In this document: one piece after another, positions 16,050 through 25,201 of the stretch | How positions within the stretch are numbered: position 1 is the first letter of the stretch | Layout of the letters: each line of letters starts with the position of its first letter | Assembly: GCF_028290205.1 (NCBI RefSeq) | Contig: NZ_JAQGKF010000026.1 | Span: 1-34,628, forward strand | Source of the DNA: Enterovirga sp. | GTDB lineage: Bacteria; Pseudomonadota; Alphaproteobacteria; Rhizobiales; Beijerinckiaceae | Length of the DNA stretch: 34,628 nucleotides | Reading direction: 5' to 3' | Translations under genes and position numbers: made by a program | Notes under the pieces: generated by a model | Told to the model about the DNA's origin: nothing | The model's input: the letters and a program-made list of their open reading frames with translations, nothing else | Databases searched by the model: none

Positions 16050-18755
16050 GTGAGCGAGACTAATTCCTTCGACGCCCGCCAGACCCTGGATGTCGGCGAC
16101 AAGACCTACACGATCTACTCCCTTCCGGCCGCGGAGGCGAAGGGCCTGGACGGCGTCGCCCGGCTGCCCTTCTCCATGAAGGTGCTGCTCGAGAACCTGC
16201 TGCGTTATGAGGACGGCCGCACCGTCAAGAAGGCCGATCTCGAGGCCATGAAGGCGTGGCTCGACAACCGCGGCAAGGTCGAGACCGAGATCGCCTACCG
16301 GCCCGCCCGCGTCCTGATGCAGGACTTCACCGGCGTGCCGGCCGTGGTCGATCTTGCGGCCATGCGCGATGCCATGAAGGCGCTGGGCGGCGACCCGCGG
16401 CGCATCAACCCGATGATCCCGGTCGACCTTGTGATCGACCATTCGGTGATCGTCGACGAGTTCGGCACCCCGCAGGCCTTCGCCAAGAACGTCGAGCTCG
16501 AATACGAGCGCAACGCCGAGCGCTACCAGTTCCTGAAATGGGGCCAGGTTGGGTTCGAGAACTTCTCGGTCGTGCCCCCCGGCACCGGCATCTGCCACCA
16601 GGTCAATCTGGAGTTCCTGTCCCAGACCGTGTGGACGCGCAAACAGGCGGGCGAGGCGGCCGAACTCGCCTATCCGGACACGCTTGTCGGCACCGACAGC
16701 CACACCACCATGGTCAACGGCATGGCCGTGCTGGGCTGGGGCGTGGGCGGCATCGAGGCGGAGGCCGCCATGCTGGGCCAGCCCGTGTCCATGCTCATCC
16801 CCGAGGTGATCGGCTTCAAGCTGACCGGCCGCCTGCGCGAGGGCATGACGGCCACCGACCTCGTGCTCACCGTGACGCAGATGCTGCGCAAGAAGAGCGT
16901 GGTCGGCAAGTTCGTCGAATTCTACGGCCCCGGCCTCGCTGACCTCTCGGTCGCCGACCGGGCCACGATCGGCAACATGGCGCCGGAATACGGCGCGACC
17001 TGCGGCTTCTTCCCGATCGACGAGAAGACCATCGCCTACCTGCGCACCACCGGCCGCACGGAGGATCGCTGCGCCCTGGTCGAGGCCTATGCCAAGGCCC
17101 AAGGCATGTGGCGGGACGGCACGACGCCGGACCCGGTCTTCACCGACACGCTGGAACTCGACCTCGACACGGTCGTCCCCTCGATGGCCGGCCCGAAGCG
17201 GCCGCAGGACCGGGTGACCCTGGACACCGTGAAGCGGGAATTCGCCGCCTCGATGGAGGGCGAGTTCCGCAAGGCGGGCGAGCTCAGCAAGCGCTACAAG
17301 GTGGAGGGCGCGAATTACGACCTCGGCCATGGCGACGTCGTGATCGCGGCCATCACCTCCTGCACCAACACCTCGAACCCATCGGTGATGATCGGGGCGG
17401 GCCTGCTCGCCCGCAACGCGGTCGCCAAGGGCCTGCGCTCGAAGCCGTGGGTGAAGACCTCGCTCGCGCCGGGCTCGCAGGTGGTCGAGGAGTATTTCGC
17501 CAAGGCGGGTCTGCAGGAGTCCCTGGACAAGCTCGGCTTCAATCTCGTCGGCTTCGGCTGCACGACCTGCATCGGCAATTCCGGCCCGCTGCCGGAGGCA
17601 GTGTCCAAGGCCATCAACGACAACGACCTGGTGGCCGGGGCCGTGATCTCGGGCAACCGCAACTTCGAGGGGCGCGTGAACCCGGACGTGCGGGCGAACT
17701 ATCTCGCCTCGCCGCCGCTGGTGGTGGCCTATGCGCTGGCCGGTTCGCTTCAGATCGACCTCGTCACGGAGCCGCTCGGCACCGGATCGGACGGGCAGCC
17801 GGTCTACCTGAAGGACATTTGGCCCAGTTCGGCCGAGATCGAGAGCTTCATCGAGCGGACGATCACGTCGGAGCTGTACAAGACCCGCTACGCCGACGTG
17901 TTCTCGGGCGACGTCCACTGGAAGGGCGTGCCGGTGTCCACCGGCCTCACCTATGAGTGGCCGGTCGGCTCCACCTACATCCAGAACCCGCCCTATTTCG
18001 ACGGGATGGGCAAGGATCCGAAGCCGCTGACCGACATCGCCAATGCCCGCATCCTCGGGCTGTTCGGCGACTCCATCACCACCGACCACATCTCGCCCGC
18101 CGGCAACATCCGGGCGTCGTCGCCGGCCGGGAAGTACCTGCAGTCGCATCAGGTCCGCGTCGCCGACTTCAACCAGTACGGCACCCGGCGCGGCAACCAT
18201 GAAGTCATGATGCGGGGCACCTTCGCCAACATCCGCATCAAGAACGCGATGGTGAAGGACGCGGCCGGCAACGTCGTCGAGGGCGGGTTCACGCTGCACC
18301 AGCCCTCGGGCGAGCAGATGCCGATCTATGACGCTGCGATGCGCTACAAGGAGGAGGGCGTTCCCCTGGTCGTGCTGGCCGGCAAGGAATACGGCACCGG
18401 CTCCTCGCGCGACTGGGCCGCGAAGGGCACCAACCTCCTCGGTGTCCGGGCCGTGGTGGCCGAGTCCTTCGAGCGCATCCACCGCTCGAACCTCGTCGGC
18501 ATGGGCGTCATGCCGCTGGTCTTCCAGGGCGAGGACGGCTGGGCTTCGCTCGGCATCCGGGGCGACGAGACGGTGAGCCTGAAGGGCATCGCCGACGGGC
18601 TGACCCCGCGCAAGAAGATGACCCTGGTCGTCACCTCCGCGGACGGCTCCGTGAAGGAAGTGCCGCTCGTCTGCCGCATCGATACGCTGGACGAGCTGGA
18701 ATACTTCCGCAACGGCGGCATCCTGCCCTACGTGCTGCGCCAGCTCGCAGCCTGA
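16050..18755 (+). CDS. acnA: Aconitate hydratase A
   Basis: A 901-residue TCA-cycle enzyme converting citrate to isocitrate through a [4Fe-4S] cluster. Cluster cysteines are C438 ([11 protein letters not shown]) and C504/C507 ([11 protein letters not shown]). Other signatures include [30 protein letters not shown] split over 16694-16760, [15 protein letters not shown] and [15 protein letters not shown] in the swivel domain. The GTG start is chosen because GAGG precedes it by 6 bases and gives [13 protein letters not shown]-like family start; no suitable ATG lies nearby. The length is that of AcnA/IRP1-type enzymes, which in other bacteria can also bind RNA when the cluster is lost. Confidence 0.97.
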   Translation: MSETNSFDARQTLDVGDKTYTIYSLPAAEAKGLDGVARLPFSMKVLLENLLRYEDGRTVKKADLEAMKAWLDNRGKVETEIAYRPARVLMQDFTGVPAVVDLAAMRDAMKALGGDPRRINPMIPVDLVIDHSVIVDEFGTPQAFAKNVELEYERNAERYQFLKWGQVGFENFSVVPPGTGICHQVNLEFLSQTVWTRKQAGEAAELAYPDTLVGTDSHTTMVNGMAVLGWGVGGIEAEAAMLGQPVSMLIPEVIGFKLTGRLREGMTATDLVLTVTQMLRKKSVVGKFVEFYGPGLADLSVADRATIGNMAPEYGATCGFFPIDEKTIAYLRTTGRTEDRCALVEAYAKAQGMWRDGTTPDPVFTDTLELDLDTVVPSMAGPKRPQDRVTLDTVKREFAASMEGEFRKAGELSKRYKVEGANYDLGHGDVVIAAITSCTNTSNPSVMIGAGLLARNAVAKGLRSKPWVKTSLAPGSQVVEEYFAKAGLQESLDKLGFNLVGFGCTTCIGNSGPLPEAVSKAINDNDLVAGAVISGNRNFEGRVNPDVRANYLASPPLVVAYALAGSLQIDLVTEPLGTGSDGQPVYLKDIWPSSAEIESFIERTITSELYKTRYADVFSGDVHWKGVPVSTGLTYEWPVGSTYIQNPPYFDGMGKDPKPLTDIANARILGLFGDSITTDHISPAGNIRASSPAGKYLQSHQVRVADFNQYGTRRGNHEVMMRGTFANIRIKNAMVKDAAGNVVEGGFTLHQPSGEQMPIYDAAMRYKEEGVPLVVLAGKEYGTGSSRDWAAKGTNLLGVRAVVAESFERIHRSNLVGMGVMPLVFQGEDGWASLGIRGDETVSLKGIADGLTPRKKMTLVVTSADGSVKEVPLVCRIDTLDELEYFRNGGILPYVLRQLAA

Positions 18756-18764
18756 AGCCGCTCA

Positions 18765-18790
18765 GCCGCGCCGGGCTCACCCGGCGCGGC
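18765..18790. terminator. Strong hairpin between convergent acnA and DUF2848 genes
   Basis: GCCGCGCCGGG (18765-18775) and CCCGGCGCGGC (18780-18790) are a perfect 11-bp stem with tetraloop CTCA, 10 bases after the acnA stop. A second 6-bp stem (18797-18802 with 18808-18813) follows before the minus-strand gene ends at 18817. Two stems between convergent genes suggest bidirectional termination, although neither is followed by a T tract. Confidence 0.65.
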
Positions 18791-18816
18791 ACAGCAGGCC
18801 CGGTTCGCGGGCCCGC

Positions 18817-19506
18817 TCAGCCGAGGATCGGCAGTTCCTCCACGTCGTAGGCGTGGGCGATGCGGCGGCCGAGAACCGGGTCCTCGAGCTCATAGGCGAA
18901 GTGCGAGGCCGGCCGGATGCCGCCTCGGGCCGCAAAGGTGCCCCCGAACATGGCGCAGCCGTCGGGCATGCCTGCGCCGCCGAAGCCCTTGGCGATCAGT
19001 TCCGCCGGCGGCAGCATGCCGGCCAGCGTGCCCTCCTGGTAGAGCACGCGCTCCCCGCCGATCACCGCATGCGAGCGCAGGACCAGGCGGTCCCAATGCC
19101 CCTCGACCTCGGCAAAGGGCCACAGCACCGGCGCGATCGGCTTGTCGCACATCTGTTTGGACACGGTGACGCTGTAGGTCTCGACCCGGCGGTCGGTGTG
19201 GTCCGAGCCGACGCCGACATAGGTCACACCGCCCGAGCGGATCAGCACGAACTCGACCTCGCCGCTTGACGCGTCGCCGCTCGCCTCCAGCCGCGTGGCG
19301 GTGGTGAGCCGGCTGGCCGCGACGCGGTAGAAGATCGGCGTGGTCGCGGGCGCCGCGATGCCGAGCGCTTCGAGCTCGCGGATATGGTGGTCGCGGGCCA
19401 CCGGGTCGCGTCCGGTCCAGCCGGCCACGACGGCCTGCCGCACGCTGACCCGGAGGGGTGTCGGGCCGTTCTGCCCCTGCATTGTGACGTCGAGCTGGTG
19501 GCTCAT
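18817..19506 (-). CDS. DUF2848 family protein
   Basis: A 229-residue protein. It matches my memory of the DUF2848 family: N-terminal VRQAVVAGWTGRDPVARDHH, then ELEALGIAAPATTPIFYRVA, then EVEFVLIRSGGVTYVGVGSD and HTDRRVETYSVTVSKQMCDK, ending in ARGGIRPASHFAYELEDPVL. The fold may be related to fumarylacetoacetate-hydrolase-like proteins; I am not sure. A GGGGAG ribosome site precedes the ATG. It is the last gene of a minus-strand run with an MFS transporter and a dehydrogenase, which suggests a role in uptake and breakdown of an organic acid or similar compound. Reaction unknown. Confidence 0.75.
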   Translation of the reverse strand: MSHQLDVTMQGQNGPTPLRVSVRQAVVAGWTGRDPVARDHHIRELEALGIAAPATTPIFYRVAASRLTTATRLEASGDASSGEVEFVLIRSGGVTYVGVGSDHTDRRVETYSVTVSKQMCDKPIAPVLWPFAEVEGHWDRLVLRSHAVIGGERVLYQEGTLAGMLPPAELIAKGFGGAGMPDGCAMFGGTFAARGGIRPASHFAYELEDPVLGRRIAHAYDVEELPILG

Positions 19507-19559
19507 GGCGGGCTCCCCTCGTGGTGCTCGGCCGCCGCGGCTCGGGCGACCGCGTCTGG

Positions 19560-21002
19560 TTACACGGGAGGCAGGGCTGGCGCGGCCGAGAGCGGCCGTG
19601 CCACGTCCTCCAGCGACCGCCGTTCGCTGGCGACGCCCCAGATCCACTGCACGATCCCGGCGCCAACCATCAGGGCGGAGCCGAACAGGTAGCCGGCAAA
19701 CACGCTGGTGCGCGAGCCCGTATCCACCAGGGCGCCGAACAGGATCGGCCCGGCCGCGCCGCCGATGCCGGTGCCGATGGCGTAGAACACAGCGATCGCG
19801 AGCGCCCTGATCTCGAGGGGAAACGTTTCGCCGACCGTGAGATAGGCGGAACTCGCCGCCGCCGAGGCCACAAAGAACACCACCATCCAGGCGAGCGTTT
19901 GGCCGGTCGCTGACAGCATCTCCTGCTGGAACAGCCAGCCCGATCCGGCCAGCAGCAGGCCAGACAGGATGTAGGTCCCGGCGATCATCGGGCGGCGCCC
20001 GACCGTGTCGAAGAAGCGGCCCAGGAGGACCGGGCCGAGGAAGTTGCCGGCCGCGAAGGGCAGGATGTAGAGGCCGACCCGGCCGGTCTCGACGCCGTAG
20101 AAGTCGGTGAGCACGAGCGCGTAGGTGAAGAACACCGCGTTGTAGAAGAAGGCCTGGGCGCCCATCAGCGCGAGCCCGACCAGCGCCCGCTGGCGGTGCA
20201 GCCGGAACAGGACGTGGAACACCTCGGCGAGCGGGGTGTGCGTGCGGGCATGCAGGCGCGTCACGGCGGCCGGGGTCGGATCGCGCGCGCCGGCATGGGT
20301 CTCGATCTGCTTGGCGATCCGCTCGCCTTCCGGTGCCCGGCCATGCGTGACGAGCCAGCGCGGGCTCTCCGGTACCCAGCGGCGCAGGACCAGGATGCCG
20401 AGGCCCAGCCCCGCCCCGATCACGAAGCAGAGCCGCCAGCCATGTTCCGGGTCGAGAATGGCGGGATTGAGGAGCACCACGGACCCCCCCGCGCCGAGCG
20501 CCGCGCCGATCCAGAAGGAGCCGTTGACGATCAGGTCGACACGGCCACGGTACTTCGCGGGCACGAATTCCTGGATGGTGGAATTGATGGCCGTGTACTC
20601 GCCGCCGATGCCCGCCCCGGTGAGGAAGCGGAACAGGCAGAAGCTCCACAGATTCCAGGAGAACGCCGTCAGGAAGGTGGCGGTCAGGTACACCGCGAGG
20701 GTGATGAAGAAGAGCTTCTTGCGGCCCCAGCGGTCGGTGAGCCAGCCGAAGCCGAGCGCTCCCAGCACGGCACCCAGCAGATAGGCCGTGCCGGCATAGC
20801 CGATGTCGGTGTTCGTGAAGCGGAGCGTCGGGCTTTCCTTGAGGGCTCCCGAAATGGCTCCCGCCAGCGTCACCTCGAGGCCGTCCAGGATCCAGGTGAT
20901 CCCGAGCGCCACGATCACCAGCGTGTGAAAGCGGTTCCAGGCGAGCCGGTCGAGTCGGGCCGGGATGGTGGTCTCGACCAGGGTGGGCGTGCCGGCGGCC
21001 AC
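19560..21002 (-). CDS. MFS transporter, sugar/organic-acid porter type
   Basis: A 480-residue inner-membrane carrier with about 12 hydrophobic helices. TWILDGLEVTLAGAI is TM1. Loop 2-3 motif GWLTDRWGRKK (D90-K96) is MFS motif A. RFLTGAGIGGEYTAINSTIQ is TM4. PESPRWLVTHGR ends the first half, and the second half repeats the plan with GRFFDTVGRRPM. These features place it in the sugar-porter/aromatic-acid-symporter part of the family. The hydrophilic tail SERRSLEDVARPLS closes the protein. The gene lies between a dehydrogenase and a DUF2848 gene on one strand, so it probably imports their substrate. Substrate cannot be told from sequence. Confidence 0.88.
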   Translation of the reverse strand: MAAGTPTLVETTIPARLDRLAWNRFHTLVIVALGITWILDGLEVTLAGAISGALKESPTLRFTNTDIGYAGTAYLLGAVLGALGFGWLTDRWGRKKLFFITLAVYLTATFLTAFSWNLWSFCLFRFLTGAGIGGEYTAINSTIQEFVPAKYRGRVDLIVNGSFWIGAALGAGGSVVLLNPAILDPEHGWRLCFVIGAGLGLGILVLRRWVPESPRWLVTHGRAPEGERIAKQIETHAGARDPTPAAVTRLHARTHTPLAEVFHVLFRLHRQRALVGLALMGAQAFFYNAVFFTYALVLTDFYGVETGRVGLYILPFAAGNFLGPVLLGRFFDTVGRRPMIAGTYILSGLLLAGSGWLFQQEMLSATGQTLAWMVVFFVASAAASSAYLTVGETFPLEIRALAIAVFYAIGTGIGGAAGPILFGALVDTGSRTSVFAGYLFGSALMVGAGIVQWIWGVASERRSLEDVARPLSAAPALPPV

Positions 21003-21024
21003 GCGGTCAGCCTTCCCGGGCAGG

Positions 21025-21041
21025 CGGGCCGTTCAGGCCCG
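21025..21041 (-). terminator. Short stem-loop between dehydrogenase and MFS genes
   Basis: CGGGCC (21025-21030) and GGCCCG (21036-21041) with loop GTTCA lie in the 80-base gap after the dehydrogenase stop. No T tract. It may only trim or stabilise the message. Confidence 0.25.
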
Positions 21042-21082
21042 AGCCCTGCAGGGGGCGCGGCCTCGGCCGGCTGCTGTGCTGG

Positions 21083-21895
21083 TCATCCACCCTCCCGGAA
21101 CTCCGGATAGAGCGTCATGCCGCCGTCCACGAACAGGGTCGCGCCGGTGACGTAGTCGGACAGGTCGGAGGCCAGCCAGAGCGCCGCGTTGGCGATGTCC
21201 TCGGGCTCGCCGATGCGGCCGTAGGGGATGAGCTTCAAGAGCTTGGCCAGCGCTTCCGGCGTTTCCCAGGCCTCGCGGTTGATGGGCGTCCGGATGGCGC
21301 CCGGCGCGATGGAGTTGATGCGGATCTTCCGGTCGGCGAATTCCTGCGCGAGGCTCTGCATCATCAGCATCACGCCGCCCTTGGACGCAGCGTAGTTCAC
21401 GTGCCCCGCCCACATGATCTTTTCGTGCACGGAGGACATGCAGATGATCTTGCCGGTCGCTCGGCTGACCGCTGGCAGCGGGCCACGGGCCAGGAATTCC
21501 CGGATGGCGGCCCGGCAGCACAGGAACTGCCCGGTCAGGTTGATGTCGATCACCTTGCGCCACTGGTCGAGGGTCATGGCGTCGGCGGGCGCGTCCTGCT
21601 GCACGCCGGCATTGGCGACCAGGAGGTGCAGCGTGCCGAACGCCGTCCGGGTCTCGGCAAAGAGGCGCTCCACGTCGGCCTCGGAGGAGACGTCGGCCTC
21701 CACGACCAGCGCCTCGCTGCCGGCCTGCCGGATCTTCTCGGCGGTTTGATCCGCCCCGTCGCGGTCGCCGCGGTAATTGACCACGACCTTGGCTCCCGCG
21801 GCGCCCAGCGCCGCCGCCACCGCCGCACCGATGCCGGACGACGCGCCGGTCACCACCGCGACCTGGCCGGAAAGGTCGAGCGTGGGACCCGGCAT
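21083..21895 (-). CDS. Short-chain dehydrogenase, glucose 1-dehydrogenase-like
   Basis: A 270-residue classical SDR. The Rossmann motif TGASSGIG is at 16-23. VNYRGDRDGA after strand beta-2 (Asn, Tyr, Arg) suggests NADP use. NAG occurs in VANAGVQQDAP. The catalytic Ser is in CMSSVHEKI (about 154-155), and Y168/K172 are in VNYAASKGG. The C-terminus IPYGRIGEPEDIANAALWLA and VTGATLFVDGGMTLYPEF closely follows glucose 1-dehydrogenase-type SDRs, and SSVHEKIMW is also typical of these. Start ATG lies 2 bases after the upstream deacetylase-family gene. Substrate is probably a sugar or polyol, not proven. Confidence 0.9.
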   Translation of the reverse strand: MPGPTLDLSGQVAVVTGASSGIGAAVAAALGAAGAKVVVNYRGDRDGADQTAEKIRQAGSEALVVEADVSSEADVERLFAETRTAFGTLHLLVANAGVQQDAPADAMTLDQWRKVIDINLTGQFLCCRAAIREFLARGPLPAVSRATGKIICMSSVHEKIMWAGHVNYAASKGGVMLMMQSLAQEFADRKIRINSIAPGAIRTPINREAWETPEALAKLLKLIPYGRIGEPEDIANAALWLASDLSDYVTGATLFVDGGMTLYPEFREGG

Positions 21896-21897
21896 GG

Positions 21898-22830
21898 TCA
21901 GCCCTCCATCAGGGCCGCGACATGCGCGGCGCAGGATTCGGCAAGTCCGCGGAGATCGTAGCCCCCCTCCAGCACCGAGACGACCCGCCCGCCCGCATGC
22001 CGGGCCGCGATCGCCATCAATTCCCGCGTGGCCCAGGCGAAATCGTCAGCCTCGAAACGCAGGCTGCCCAGGGGATCGCTCTTGTGCGCGTCGAACCCGG
22101 CCGAGATCACCACGAGATCGGGCCCGAACGCCTCGATGCGGGGCAGGATCTTCGCGGTCATCGCCTCCCGGAACTCGACACCGCCCTGGCCGGGCCGCAG
22201 CGGCGCGTTGACGATCGTGTCGTGGTCGCCGCGCTCGGAGACGGCGCCAGTGCCCGGATAGAGCGGCATCTGGTGCGTGGAGGCGTAGAGCACCGTCGGG
22301 TCGCTCCAGAAGATGTCCTGGGTGCCGTTGCCGTGGTGAACGTCGAAATCCATGATCGCGACGCGCTCGGCCCCGTGCCGGGTCTGGGCGTGCCGGGCCG
22401 CGATGGCCGCGTTGTTGAAGAAGCAGAAGCCCATGGCCCGGGTGCGCTCGGCATGGTGGCCGGGCGGCCGCATGGCGCAGAAGGCGTTCGCGGCCGCGCC
22501 GGTCATCACCGCGTCCGTGGCCGCGACGGCCGCGCCGGCGCCGCGCAGGATGGCCTCCAGCGTTCCGGGCGACATGATCGTGTCGGAATCGACCTGGACG
22601 AGGCCGGAGGCCGGGTTCGCCTTGGCGATCGCCTCGACCCAGGCCAGGGGATGAGCGAGCGCCACCTCCTCCAACGTCGCCTCCGGGGCGAGTTCGCGCC
22701 GCAGGGCGGCGAAGCGCTCGGCCCCGAGCGCCGTCGCGACGGCCCGGATGCGATCGGGGCGTTCGGGGTGGCCGGCTGGCGTCGCATGGGCGATGCAGGC
22801 GGCCTCGTGGTGCAGCAGAAGCGTCGTCAT
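21898..22830 (-). CDS. Histone-deacetylase-family hydrolase (acetoin/acetylpolyamine type)
   Basis: A 310-residue Zn-dependent amidohydrolase. RPPGHHAERTRAMGFCFFNN holds the catalytic His pair (H125, H126). DFDVHHGNGTQDIFW holds Zn ligands D163 and H165. SAGFDAHKSDPLG holds Zn ligand D247. LEGGYDL holds the transition-state Tyr (Y291). All active-site residues are present, so it should be active. Bacterial members deacetylate acetylpolyamines or unknown small amides. Start MTTLLLHHEA is the family start; a longer upstream frame adds no family sequence. The stop lies 2 bases before the dehydrogenase start, implying one operon. Confidence 0.93.
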   Translation of the reverse strand: MTTLLLHHEAACIAHATPAGHPERPDRIRAVATALGAERFAALRRELAPEATLEEVALAHPLAWVEAIAKANPASGLVQVDSDTIMSPGTLEAILRGAGAAVAATDAVMTGAAANAFCAMRPPGHHAERTRAMGFCFFNNAAIAARHAQTRHGAERVAIMDFDVHHGNGTQDIFWSDPTVLYASTHQMPLYPGTGAVSERGDHDTIVNAPLRPGQGGVEFREAMTAKILPRIEAFGPDLVVISAGFDAHKSDPLGSLRFEADDFAWATRELMAIAARHAGGRVVSVLEGGYDLRGLAESCAAHVAALMEG

Positions 22831-22861
22831 CGGAGCTGAACAGCCGGGGTTCGGGATGGTT

Positions 22862-22884
22862 GCCCGGCGCGGGCCACGCCGGGC
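22862..22884 (-). terminator. Stem-loop downstream of glgB
   Basis: GCCCGGCG (22862-22869) and CGCCGGGC (22877-22884) pair over 8 bp with a 7-base loop, 28 bases beyond the glgB stop. It probably marks the end of the trehalose/glucan operon and separates it from the deacetylase-family gene. The T tract is missing. Confidence 0.45.
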
Positions 22885-22912
22885 TGTTCGCGACACACCG
22901 GAGCCGGCCCGC

Positions 22913-25201
22913 TCATCCCACCCGCTCCAGGATCACGGTCGCGAGCGGCGGCAGCGTCAGCGACAGGCAATGGGCGTGGCCATGCGCCTCGCAGCTCTCG
23001 GCCTGCACCCCGCCGCCATTGCCGAGGTTCGACCCGCCATAGGCGGCCGCGTCGGTGTTGATGACCTCGCGGTAATAGCCGGGCAGCGGCACGCCGACCC
23101 GGTAGCCCTCGCGCGCCACGGGGGTGAAGTTCGACACCACAATGGCGATGCGATCCTCGTCGCGGCCCCGCCGCAGCCAGGCAATGACTGAGTTCTCGGC
23201 ATCGTCGGCGACCAGCCACTGGAAGCCGGCCGCCTCCGTGTCGCGCTCATGCAGCGCCGGAACCGCCCGGACCGCGTGGTTCAGGTCCCGCACCAGGTCG
23301 CGCAGCCCGCGATGGAAGCCATCTTCCAGCAGGTGCCAATCCAGCGAGCGGTCGTGGTTCCACTCGCGCTCCTGCCCGAACTCGCCCCCCATGAAGAGCA
23401 GCTTCTTGCCCGGGTGGCCCCACATGAACCCGTAATAGGCCCGCAGGTTGGCGAATTTCTGCCAGCGGTCGCCGGTCATCTTGCCGAGCAGCGACCCTTT
23501 GCCGTGTACCACTTCGTCGTGGGACAGGGGCAGGATGAAGTTCTCGGAGAAGGCGTAGAGCAGGCCGAAGGTCAGGTGGTGGTGGTGGTAGCGCCGATGC
23601 ACGGGCTCCTTCGACATGAACAGGAGCGTGTCATGCATCCAGCCCATGTTCCACTTGAAGCCGAAGCCGAGCCCGCCCGTATAGGTCGGGTGCGAGACGC
23701 CCGGCCATGAGGTCGATTCCTCCGCCACCGTCATGACGCCGGGATCGGCCGCATAGACGGTCTCGTTCATGCGCCGGAGGAAGTCGATCGCCTCCAGGTT
23801 CTCGTTGCCGCCATAGCGGTTCGGCACCCATTCTCCGTGCTTGCGAGAATAGTCGAGATACAGCATCGAGGCGACCGCATCGACCCGCAGCCCGTCAAGA
23901 TGGTAGCGCTCCAGCCAGAACCGGGCGTTGGCGACCAGAAAGGCCGAGACCTCCTGGCGGCCGTAATTGTAGATGTAGGTGCCCCAATCCTGGTGATAGC
24001 CTTGGCGCGGGTCCGCATGCTCGTAGAGATGCGTGCCGTCGAAGAGGCCGAGCCCGTGCGCGTCGTTCGGATAGTGGCCCGGCACCCAGTCGAGCAGGAT
24101 GCCGATGCCGGCCGCATGCGCGGCCTCGACGAAGTCGACGAAATCGTCCGGCGTGCCGAAGCGGCTCGTCGGTGCGAACAGCGACACCGGCTGGTAGCCC
24201 CAGGAGCCGTCGAATGGGAATTCGGTGATGGGCAGCAGCTCGATATGGGTGAAGCCCATCTCGGCGCAGTAGGGGATCAGCCGCTCGGCGAGCTCGCGGT
24301 AGGTCAGGAACCGGTTGCCCTCCTCGGGCACCCGCGCCCAGGAGCCGAGGTGGCATTCGTAGACGAGAACCGGCTTGTGGCGGGCATCGCCGGCGGCGCG
24401 AGCGGCCATCCACTCGGCGTCGCGCCAGGCCGGTTCCGGCAGCGGATGCACGATCGACGCGGTGGCCGGCGGCCGTTCGGCGTAGAAGGCGACCGGGTCG
24501 GCCTTTTCCAGCCGGACGCCGTCCGCCCCCAGGAACTCGTATTTGTAGCGCGCCCCGATCTGGACCCCGGGGATGAACAGCTCCCAGACGCCGCCGTCAT
24601 GGTGCAGCCGCATCGGGTGGCGGCGGCCGTCCCAGCCGTTGAAATCGCCGATCACGCTCGCCCGCCGGGCGTTCGGCGCCCAGACCGCGAAATGAATCCC
24701 GGCCGTGCCGGCGAGTGTCACGGGTTGGGCGCCGAGCAGGCGCGGCACCGCGTCCGAGCCGACGTCGCGGATTGCCGCCATGCGCTCGAAACCCGGAATG
24801 GGGCCGTAGCTGTAGGGGTCGCGGGTCTCCTGCACCACGCCGCCGGGCCACAGGATGCGCAGCCGATAGCCGGGCCGCTCGGGCGCCGGCAGGCGGCCCA
24901 CGAAGAAGCCGGCCGGATCGAGCCGCGTCGTCGGCACGGGGTCGCCGCCCCCGTCCGGCAGGATCGAGACCTCCTCGGCCCCGGGCATGATGGTCCGGAT
25001 CTCCCACATCCCGCCGCCGCTCTCGTGCGGGCCGAGCACGGCGAACGGGTCGCCATGCCGGGCCTGAACGACCGCCGCCACGGCGGCGAGATCGACCTGC
25101 ACGGCGGTCGGCACGGCCTTCGGAGGCCGCGTCCGGCCGCTCCGGCCGTCGGTCGAGGCCGGGCGGGCTCGCCCGGCCGGAGGGGGAGAGGCTGGGCTCA
25201 T
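22913..25201 (-). CDS. glgB: 1,4-alpha-glucan branching enzyme
   Basis: A 762-residue enzyme that moves glucan segments to form alpha-1,6 branches. It has the N-terminal CBM48-type module pair ([10 protein letters not shown] about 51-60; [20 protein letters not shown] about 171-190). The GH13 barrel has [10 protein letters not shown] (D371), [13 protein letters not shown] (nucleophile D441), [12 protein letters not shown] (acid/base E494) and [13 protein letters not shown] (D562). An all-beta C-terminal domain ends in [13 protein letters not shown]. The first 35 residues are low-complexity Pro/Arg/Ala. The ATG overlaps the stop of the TreS-maltokinase gene as ATGA. In the GlgE pathway it branches the linear chains made by GlgE. 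Confidence 0.96.
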   Translation of the reverse strand: MSPASPPPAGRARPASTDGRSGRTRPPKAVPTAVQVDLAAVAAVVQARHGDPFAVLGPHESGGGMWEIRTIMPGAEEVSILPDGGGDPVPTTRLDPAGFFVGRLPAPERPGYRLRILWPGGVVQETRDPYSYGPIPGFERMAAIRDVGSDAVPRLLGAQPVTLAGTAGIHFAVWAPNARRASVIGDFNGWDGRRHPMRLHHDGGVWELFIPGVQIGARYKYEFLGADGVRLEKADPVAFYAERPPATASIVHPLPEPAWRDAEWMAARAAGDARHKPVLVYECHLGSWARVPEEGNRFLTYRELAERLIPYCAEMGFTHIELLPITEFPFDGSWGYQPVSLFAPTSRFGTPDDFVDFVEAAHAAGIGILLDWVPGHYPNDAHGLGLFDGTHLYEHADPRQGYHQDWGTYIYNYGRQEVSAFLVANARFWLERYHLDGLRVDAVASMLYLDYSRKHGEWVPNRYGGNENLEAIDFLRRMNETVYAADPGVMTVAEESTSWPGVSHPTYTGGLGFGFKWNMGWMHDTLLFMSKEPVHRRYHHHHLTFGLLYAFSENFILPLSHDEVVHGKGSLLGKMTGDRWQKFANLRAYYGFMWGHPGKKLLFMGGEFGQEREWNHDRSLDWHLLEDGFHRGLRDLVRDLNHAVRAVPALHERDTEAAGFQWLVADDAENSVIAWLRRGRDEDRIAIVVSNFTPVAREGYRVGVPLPGYYREVINTDAAAYGGSNLGNGGGVQAESCEAHGHAHCLSLTLPPLATVILERVG

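Noticed and set aside
14406-18482. A 1358-codon open frame on the minus strand opposite acnA and the TadG-like gene
   Set aside because: It has no recognisable family, a His/Asp/Val/Arg-heavy composition typical of antisense frames in high-GC DNA, and both opposite genes are certain. It is a codon-bias artefact.
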